64,000 nt of DNA, taken from NCBI GenBank assembly GCA_027946365.1, contig JAPEUQ010000017.1, positions 558,001 to 622,000 on the forward strand, in the 5' to 3' direction. The stretch comes from Kalmusia sp. IMI 367209 (Eukaryota; Ascomycota; Dothideomycetes; Pleosporales; Didymosphaeriaceae). The position numbers and the translations under genes are program-made. Below are positions 57,136-64,000 of this stretch, piece by piece (position 1 is the first letter of the stretch; the number at the start of each line of letters is the position of its first letter). The notes under the pieces were generated by a model. That model did not search any database, was not told where the DNA came from, and was given only the letters and a program-made list of their open reading frames with translations.

Positions 57136-59097
57136 TTAGAAAGAGCGCATGACTGCCCATACATCTTCGTACCAGCCGAAAGGCATCTCAAGTCCACTCC
57201 CAGAGCCAGCAAACAGAGAATTGCAACCATTTTCAGCTCGTTTCTCAGCTGTAGCGTGCCTCGGATGGTACCACTGGATGTACTGCTGGGTGTACCTCAG
57301 TCCTTTATTTGCAAGATCACCTACTAACGGTCTTCTAGCGAGTCCGTGCACGTATGCATACAAGAATGGCCGATGCATCAATTCCAAGGTCCGATAGAAT
57401 GGCTGGCGAATGTAGAGCATCCATTCCGTTTTCGCCGGTATAGGTGCGTCGGGGAAGCGTATACTAGGTGGCAGGTGGTCGCGCCATGCGAAAGTCTGGT
57501 GCTCTAATTCTATAGCGATGGATGCAAAATCGTCCAACATGGGTTGGATTCGGGATGAGGGCATGTCAGACATGCTGGTAAAGATTTTGTCTACGCCTCC
57601 AGCGATCTTGTCGATGATCTTCCTCATCGCTACCTCGGGTAGGAAAAAATACCAGTGCCCATATGTCATCGCGGGCAGTCCAGGTTATGAAGCGCTCCTG
57701 CAGGGGGAGCGGATAGTTGCTCATTTGACTGGGGCGGCTGAGTATTGGGATTACTACTGGCATCTTGGCGAAGATTTCTCTGAAAAGAGCATGAGTAGAG
57801 ACGCGGATTCTCACTGGCTATCGAAGAGATGAAGGCAGAGCGAAACTCACCTCTCTAACCTGAAGCAAACCCAGTATAGACTAGACCCAGTCTGCGATGA
57901 TTCCTCCAACGTGTTTTGCTTGTTGCATTCGATTCAGCATGCAGCACATGTGTTCACAAAATTGGGCAGCTTACCCCGTAGACGCAAGCATTTGCATGAT
58001 GTACCCGGCGCTGTAGAACATAGCATGTCCGCGCATGGGATTGATCGCATACATGTGGTATATGCTGTTCATTTTAGTATATCTCCCATACAAGCACTCT
58101 CTTGGTGCTCACTCACCCTGCCAAGCATAGACATTATACAGGCAGTAAGCTACGGTGCGTCATTGCCGCTCCCAAACGAGTTTCTGCTCCAGTGAAATAG
58201 CAGTGGCCCTAGGCAAGATTTTCACCCCCGATTGGGCGGGATCGTGATCGCCCATGATTTTCTTCCAAAGAGCTACTAGGTCGGAATTCAGGAGCCACAG
58301 AGCCTAGAGCACAGACAGGAAGGACAAGGCGCGTACGTAGGTTGTATGATGGCCCGTCCTCACAATACTCATTGCAATACATCTTCACGACTTCCCTATC
58401 TAGAAAAGGGTTCTTTGACATGCACCAAAAGAAAAAATCGATTACTAAGGCACGCTGTTTCTGCTCGATCTACAGAAACTGGAACAGATCCCACCGGTAT
58501 ATGTGATGATGTCGGGTGCAACAAGTTTTGGAGGTAAGTGTAGTCTTGATCTTTCCTGAAGGTATGGAACGGGTGTTTTCGCAAGCTTGAGAGCGGAGCA
58601 TCAAATATCGGCCACTGTAATATAGTATCCAGCCGTGCCCTAGACTCGGCGCCCGTGTGCAGTTCCCACAGATTGGCTGAGGACAGCGTATGCGACTGTT
58701 GGCGGTAATCAGGCTCGGCCGCCAGACCGGAAATCACCGCTGCCGGATTCGATTGAGCATGAACCGAGAACGTAGTCGGGGCAGAGGCGCAGTTATGTTG
58801 TCGCATGAGTGCTTCCAGAACCGCGAGCCGTTCTAGGATGGCTAGACTGGAAGGGTCAACGGATGAGTCATCGCGGCCGCGGTATTCGCGGCGCATGCCG
58901 ATGCTTTGATAGAAAGAGCATGCGGGTCGAGTGTTATCGCTGCGCGCCTTGTGTGAGAAGCGACATGATCTCACGAAATAAATGTGCCCAACTAACCATC
59001 TTTTTTTCCTCTCGCGACACACTTCGCAGGCTGTGACAGCTCTGCGCCTGGGACAACCAGTCTGCGGCAAGATCCGCTCCGTTGTTCCTCCACTCAT
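57136..59097 (-). pseudogene. Broken Zn2Cys6 fungal transcription factor
   Basis: Zinc-cluster regulator with a fungal-specific TF middle domain, but disabled. The real ATG is 59097. Spliced with an AG at about 58,949, the DNA-binding region reads ACEVCRERKKRCDNTRPACSF, then YQSIGMRREYR where family members have Cys at the Tyr and at the second Arg of MRRE, so two of six zinc ligands are lost. Near 58,414 one extra A in an AAA run shifts frame exactly inside VHVK|NPFLD. In the middle domain, in-frame TAG at 58,209–58,211 and TAA at 58,134–58,136 interrupt otherwise good sequence (CYFTGAETRLGAAM; then CLCLAG, IYHMYAINPMRGHAMFYSAG). A second frameshift lies near 57,690, before YGHWYFFLPEVAMRKI. 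The C-terminus is still readable to 57136. Confidence 0.75.
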
Positions 59098-59690
59098 ACC
59101 GTTCACTCCTCACATAACAGACACGCTCAGTTTCACGTTGCGGTTGCGAAATCGCCTGGCGTCGAATCACAAATAAAGCGGAGAACATGGAGTGTAGAAA
59201 GCACACAAGGTGCGGCGGAATTACGCCTGAATGCGAGTTGACCTCAGCGGGGTCAAGGCCCACCCGATAGAGAGATTGTTGGGACTATTGGAGCTGTTGG
59301 GGGCTCCCGGGTGGAGCGCTGACCCGAATAGAATCTTAGAATCTTTCGTAGCTATGCTTGTGAATAGGACAGGTAGATACGTTATCTTATCTATTGCCGC
59401 AGTGCGTAATCAATCGGTTTGGCTTATGCCCGCAAAAGCGGACAATATACTACCAATAATAGAGTAATGACACTACGACACTCAATTCTTATCAGATTAC
59501 TAGGCATACGGATGGACCGCCCACGCTCGTCGCCGTTCGAGAACAGTCTAGTCTTGAAGACATCATAGCTCTGTATTTCAAAGCTTTTGACTTATGTCTC
59601 GATAAGACATTCTATATAAGCAAGGCTGTATATTACCCAGGTCTCATGCTCAATTCGAGTTCTGTAGCACATGTTTCAACTACCACCAAC
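59098..59690. other. Divergent intergenic region
   Basis: 593 bases between the regulator pseudogene and the nitrilase. Apart from the TATA element before the nitrilase, nothing was seen. Confidence 0.5.
59613..59620 (+). promoter_or_regulatory. TATA-like element upstream of nitrilase
   Basis: TATATAAG about 75 bases before the ATG at 59691, a suitable position for a fungal TATA box. Confidence 0.5.
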
Positions 59691-61074
59691 ATGCTTTACA
59701 CCGCACTTATTGTAATTTTGACCGCGACCTTGGTCAACGCTCACGTTTTTACCTCATTAAGGCCTTTTCACTCCCGCTTGAAGCGTGACTCTGACACTAG
59801 CTTCGAGTGAGATCCTGAGGGTTCAAGGTTGCCGCCGTTCGCAAATCTCCTGTTGGATTCGTTTATCACGCCCTATCGAACCACTCAATTTGGTGGAATT
59901 ACGATTTGAATGCTACGGTTGCTCAATCAGTTAGACTGATTTATCATGCTGCAGCCGAAGGCGTCCAATTCATCGTCTTTCCTGAGCTTTACTTCCCTGG
60001 GTGGGTTATCTTCTGACACTGTCTGTAGCGTGCACGACTAAGGCACAAGGATTTCCAGTTACCCGACTTTCCGTACCGTCAATGGTCCTGAGGATTTCAA
60101 ACAATATGTGTCGCAGACTATGGAGCTAGGCAGCCCTGAGTGGGAGACACTTATGCAGGCCTTCGCCGGTACTCGAATGTACGGTGTTGTTGTGGGTTGG
60201 GTGCAGAGGGCCAACGACTCTCTGTACATGACTCAGAGTCTTGTTGGGCCTTTTCCAAATGGCTCCGCGGGGGCAATCTGGAATCACCAGAAGTTTCGCC
60301 CGTCTAGTACGGAGCGCTCGCTCTATTCAGACGGCCTTCTCGATACTATTCGTACCCAGAAGCTTCCATTCGGCACCGTGTCGATGCTTCAGTGCTGGGA
60401 GGTGGGTCCTCTTCCCGTAGACTGGACGTCCGGCTTGAGGCTAATGATAGGGTTCATAGCACGTCTATCCCGAGTCTCACTTCATTTCTTCCGCCCAACC
60501 TGCCAACATTCACGTAGCATCATTTCCGTACGTATCATCGCACTCTCAGGACTCTTTCAGCCATGACATATCAAGTTTGCTTACTCCGCTTAGCTTTGGT
60601 AACGATGTTCCGGAGGCGAACGGCGATGAGACTCCCTATTTGTACTGGCGAGCTGCCGCAATTGGCTACGCCGCAGGTGCTGCTGGGTTCCCTGCAACCT
60701 TGCTCCCAGCTGCCAGCGCTGCCACAATCTTTAGCCAGCAAGGCAGCCCACTGAACGAGTCACTTGATAATTCGAAAGAGTCGACCGACTTAGTGCCATT
60801 CGTCACTGCCGTTCTGAACACCACAGCATTGTACAGCAAGACGTCTTACAGTGTCAACGCTTGGTACAGTTGGGGAGCTCTGGAAAGTATCTTAGGAGCG
60901 TTGCCTAACGATATGCCGCGTCACACGGGGCCGTTCCTGCAGCGTGTAGTCATCACGATCCAAGAGTTCACGAGTGGTTTCATCTCGACTCCGACTCTGT
61001 CCTACACGCCCACTTCCAAGTGGCCGTGTATCAGAATCTGGCCAGAGCGCGTTGAAGCCGACTTCATGGCCTAA
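59691..61074 (+). CDS. Secreted nitrilase-superfamily C–N hydrolase, 5' end doubtful
   Basis: ATG 59691 opens a signal peptide (MLYTALIVILTATLVNAH) and a short basic segment ending SRLKR, but this frame hits TGA at 59808. The enzyme resumes in another frame at FKVAAVRKSPVGF. A 35-base GT–AG intron (about 59,782–59,816) would join them as RLKR|FKVAAV; otherwise the gene is frameshifted. After that three normal introns fit: VFPELYFPG|YPTF (60,001–60,055), MLQCWE|HVYPES, and VASFP|HDISSLL. The catalytic triad is present: Glu in FPELYFPG, Lys in HQKFRPSSTERS, Cys in MLQCWE. The C-terminal part (YSWGALESILGALPN) is diverged. Nitrilases convert nitriles to acids or amides; a secreted form could detoxify external nitriles, which is inference. 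Confidence 0.65.
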
Positions 61075-62698
61075 AGATATGGGTTTCATAGACGTATGGT
61101 TTATGGCGAAGGTGCAAAGCCGCCGGCAGAGTCCCTTGGACTTTAGTACAGGCGGTCAAGACTTAGCCCTATTGTCAGTGTCTTGCATCATTTTGGCGAC
61201 TGATTGATTTGGGACACTTCATGTGATAATGCATTACGCTTTCACCTTGCAATACATCGTCATCCTTCATCTGCCCACGCGCTGTTGCGGACCTTTTAAT
61301 TCGATTTCATCGCATGTAGCCATTGTCAGGATCGGTCGGCAGTGCATCTAGCAATGATAATGGAAGCTCCCTCGATATGGAGACCTGGAATACAACTGTT
61401 CATCGTCTTGTATCATGGACATGTTCCTCCATATTGATTCTAGTGCGTGACATACCACGTCAATTATGTCCGTGCATATCCTTCTGTAATGACTTGATAG
61501 TATACGAACCTGTTAATGAACCTTACGATCCTATCTTGCTAGGCAGCGTCAATCACGCGCATCTTGCACGAACTCGCTGTATTTCCCATGATGACCGCGA
61601 GAGTCAAACCGCCACGAATTCGGAGATGGGCTATCATGAGTACGCGTCTTGATATGCTGACTAAGTCTATAACGTCTAGTATCGGAGCGCTACGGTCAGG
61701 TCTGACCTCTGATGATTGTCGACCAAGGATCAAATGAGGTAATGACGTTGGTCATGCAGATAGGGTGATCGATATTATAAGTGTACCTCTCTTTCTCTTC
61801 ATTTTCGCTTTGCCAGATGACCCTATATGTGAGGGAAGCAAATAAGTTCCTCCGACTTTAATCTCATATAGTCGTGTATAAATAATCTAGCACTCGGGAG
61901 CTCGGTTTATTTCCTTGTGAAGGGATCTCTGACTATTGGCGATCGGATTTACACTTGAGCCATGAATCCATACAGCGACATTGAAGGTGTCAGCCGATTC
62001 ATCATGCTGTTGACGCTTAAGTTCCCCAGACCAAGTGGAGATTCTCGGATAAGGGAGTCTCCGCTTCCCGTGCCGAGAACAGACCAGGACCCAGCACTAC
62101 GGAACATTAAACCTGACTCGGACCCTGGTATGAAGAGAAAAGCCACTCCCGCTCACCCCTGGCTAGAGACCGACCCACAATAGACGTCTACCCACGCCGA
62201 TCTCCTAGAGGTTGAGCTGCAGCTTCGGTCTTGTGCGCAGCTCTTTTACTGGGTCTAGTGGCACTTGCCATTCGGAAGACACCACACCCGATCCGAAATG
62301 CAACATACAGCGTACGGTCCATCCTTTGTCGGTTTTGCGAACCTTCCATGTTGATTAGATCACGCAAAATGCAAATGAGGCTATACGCTGTATACGGTGT
62401 AGACAATAAAGTAACCCGGAACAATAATTTGCAGACTTGTCCTTGTCTACCGATCAGGGTAGCTCCGACGCCTGGCCAACTTGTCTTGCATCGCAGTTTA
62501 GATAAGATCTACATGCTTTGGAACAGTGTGTCGACTCACTCGCGGTCTATGCGCGTTCCACATGGATCATGTATACTCGTTGTCCGACACCGCTTCCTTG
62601 GGGTTCAAAAAACAAGTCAGGTATATATATCCGACCCTCCAACTCTGGTCACCCCCTCATCAGACTTCTCCTTCCCAATTACGACCAACGTCGCTGAA
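61075..62698. other. 1.6-kb intergenic region
   Basis: No gene with family-like sequence. A 73-codon frame at 61,962 (MNPYSDIEGVSRFIMLL...) has a TATA-like GTATAAATA about 90 bases upstream, but its second half is repetitive and basic, so it is not called. Confidence 0.45.
62621..62630 (+). promoter_or_regulatory. TATA-like element upstream of the right-edge P450
   Basis: GTATATATAT, about 70 bases before the P450 ATG at 62699. Confidence 0.5.
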
Positions 62699-64000
62699 AT
62701 GGCCATTTTCTCCGCTTTACCACCTCTCCGAAGCTACGAAATAAAACCTACAGCCGGAATGGCAATCGATGTCATTCTGATCTGGCTGGTAATTCATTGC
62801 CTAAGTCTCGCGCGAGCAAAAACCCGCGTAAAGGCGCCCCTGCTATTTTCTCAGCTCAGCACGACTTCAAGAGCGAAAAAATGGTTACATGAGTGTAGCG
62901 ATGTTATGACCTCCGGCTACAATCTCTTCAGGCATCAAAAAATACCCCTGTTTCGGGTTACTATCGAAGATGGCAGAGAGCTCGTCATTCTGAATGCCCA
63001 ATTTTTGAAGGAATTGAGGTCGCTACCAGACGGTGTTCTTAGTTCCGAGGTTGGAATTAACCAAGACATGCTGCACAGATACTCGCATGTTAAGGTAGTT
63101 GATCCCATTGGCCAGAACGCAATCCGCTCAGATCTCACACCCGGCCTGCCACGCCTGATGCCAACTATCGCCGCCGAAGCGAAAGCCGCGATCAACGCAC
63201 ACTTCCCTCACGAGGCCAACGATTGGGTTCCAGTGGTCGTATTCCCTATGGTGCTGAACTCAGTCGCTCAGGTATCCGCCCGCTTGTTCGTGGGTGCTGA
63301 CCTTTGTCGGGATCCACGATGGTTGAAGTGTTCTCAGACTGCGGCGATAGCGGCTTTCGCCACAATATCAGCCATGAAACGATGGCCAGTGTGGCTTCGT
63401 CCACTCGCTCAGTATTTCGTGCCCGAGAAACTGGAGTTGGAGAATGCTCGTGCGGAAGCTACCAAGATTCTCATGGAAACTCACGCGCGGGAAATACGCC
63501 CAAGCTCTACAGAAGAGAAAGAAGATTTCCTCATTACCTGGATTGGAAAGAAAAATACTGCGTGGACGAAAGACTTCGTCGCGCAGGCAGATTTGCAGCT
63601 TGAGCTGTCCGTTGCTGCTATCCACACGACCACCATGGCTCTCACTCATATACTGTACGACCTTGCCTCCCATCCCGATTATATCGAGATGCTAAGGGAA
63701 GAAGTCAATGCAGCATTGTCAAAGACTGGTGGAGTGTATAACAGAGACTGCATCGCTGCTATGGTTAAGACAGACAGCTTTATGAAGGAGTCGCAACGAC
63801 TTCATCCCCCTGCACTCACTACTTTCAAACGTCGCGTCATGAGGGATATCACCTTGTCAGATGGTACCTATCTACCTCAAGGAATCTCTATCGAAGTGGA
63901 CTCCTCGGCCCGCTACCATGATCCAGCTCATTTTGAAAACCCCGAAAGTTTTGACGGCTTGCGATTCTCGCGCCTTAGGGAACAAACAAAACAAAAGGGG
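62699..64000 (+). CDS. Cytochrome P450 (ent-kaurene-oxidase/indole-diterpene-like class), 3' end beyond window
   Basis: An uninterrupted frame of 434 codons from ATG 62699 (second ATG at 62759) to the window end, with no intron. The N-terminal anchor is AIDVILIWLVIHCLSLARA. The I-helix region reads ELSVAAIHTTTMALTHILYD, with the H-T-T-T form typical of fungal diterpene and indole-diterpene P450s, and the K-helix ExxR is MKESQRLHPPALTTFKRRV. PERF-region sequence NPESFDGLRFSRLRE follows. The haem-binding Cys loop lies beyond base 64000. The family hint is from pattern memory. It sits beside a broken zinc-cluster regulator and a nitrilase, which may be the edge of a biosynthetic cluster. Confidence 0.88.
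   Translation, partial: MAIFSALPPLRSYEIKPTAGMAIDVILIWLVIHCLSLARAKTRVKAPLLFSQLSTTSRAKKWLHECSDVMTSGYNLFRHQKIPLFRVTIEDGRELVILNAQFLKELRSLPDGVLSSEVGINQDMLHRYSHVKVVDPIGQNAIRSDLTPGLPRLMPTIAAEAKAAINAHFPHEANDWVPVVVFPMVLNSVAQVSARLFVGADLCRDPRWLKCSQTAAIAAFATISAMKRWPVWLRPLAQYFVPEKLELENARAEATKILMETHAREIRPSSTEEKEDFLITWIGKKNTAWTKDFVAQADLQLELSVAAIHTTTMALTHILYDLASHPDYIEMLREEVNAALSKTGGVYNRDCIAAMVKTDSFMKESQRLHPPALTTFKRRVMRDITLSDGTYLPQGISIEVDSSARYHDPAHFENPESFDGLRFSRLREQTKQKG

Noticed and set aside
61962..62183. 73-codon frame with a TATA-like element about 90 bases upstream
   Set aside because: Basic, low-complexity second half and no homology pattern; too weak to call a gene.
1..64000. Transposons, CRISPR arrays, rRNA
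   Set aside because: No transposase, reverse transcriptase, terminal repeats, spaced arrays or rRNA-like sequence were seen by eye on either strand.

Overview
The window looks like nuclear DNA from a filamentous ascomycete (Pezizomycotina; Dothideomycetes is only a guess from overall feel). Genes lie on both strands, most carry one to six short GT–AG introns of about 45–70 bases, and the protein families are typically fungal: Zn2Cys6 regulators, SAT4/PTH11-type membrane receptors, berberine-bridge oxidases, P450s, a GH18 chitinase, PEBP, GARP and LSm subunits. Most genes had to be read across introns, so exon ends given below are hand-fitted.

Left part (1–20.7 kb), an accessory, secondary-metabolism-like block: a 14-TM MFS exporter running off the left edge, a secreted FAD-linked oxidase, an intronless MOSC/flavin-reductase/ferredoxin fusion, a P450, an AflR-like Zn2Cys6 regulator, a SAT4-type seven-TM protein, an EthD-domain protein, a secreted two-part PLC-like phosphodiesterase and a PEBP protein. 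No polyketide synthase, NRPS or terpene synthase is visible, so if this is a biosynthetic cluster its core enzyme is beyond the left edge or absent.

Middle part (21–46.6 kb): a flavin monooxygenase-like enzyme with a GC–AG intron, a phytanoyl-CoA dioxygenase-like protein, a decayed GPI-type secreted protein gene, a secreted HExxH metallopeptidase, an unrecognised 352-residue protein, VPS53 (GARP tethering complex), a GH18 chitinase without signal peptide, YTH1 (pre-mRNA 3' processing), a four-TM glycosylated membrane protein, a Cys-rich single-TM surface protein with Ser-rich repeats, and a second SAT4-type membrane protein.

Right part (48.4–64 kb): a long disordered SAM methyltransferase, RPE1 (pentose phosphate pathway), LSM2 (three short exons, first exon 14 bases), a Ser/Thr/Pro-rich type I membrane protein, then an unstable-looking end: a Zn2Cys6 regulator broken by two frameshifts, two nonsense codons and two lost zinc cysteines, a secreted nitrilase whose 5' end is either broken or holds a 35-base intron, and an open P450 that leaves the window before its haem motif.

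Gene-free stretches of 0.5–2.3 kb separate many genes. I found no rRNA, no complete tRNA, no CRISPR array and no clearly recognisable transposon.
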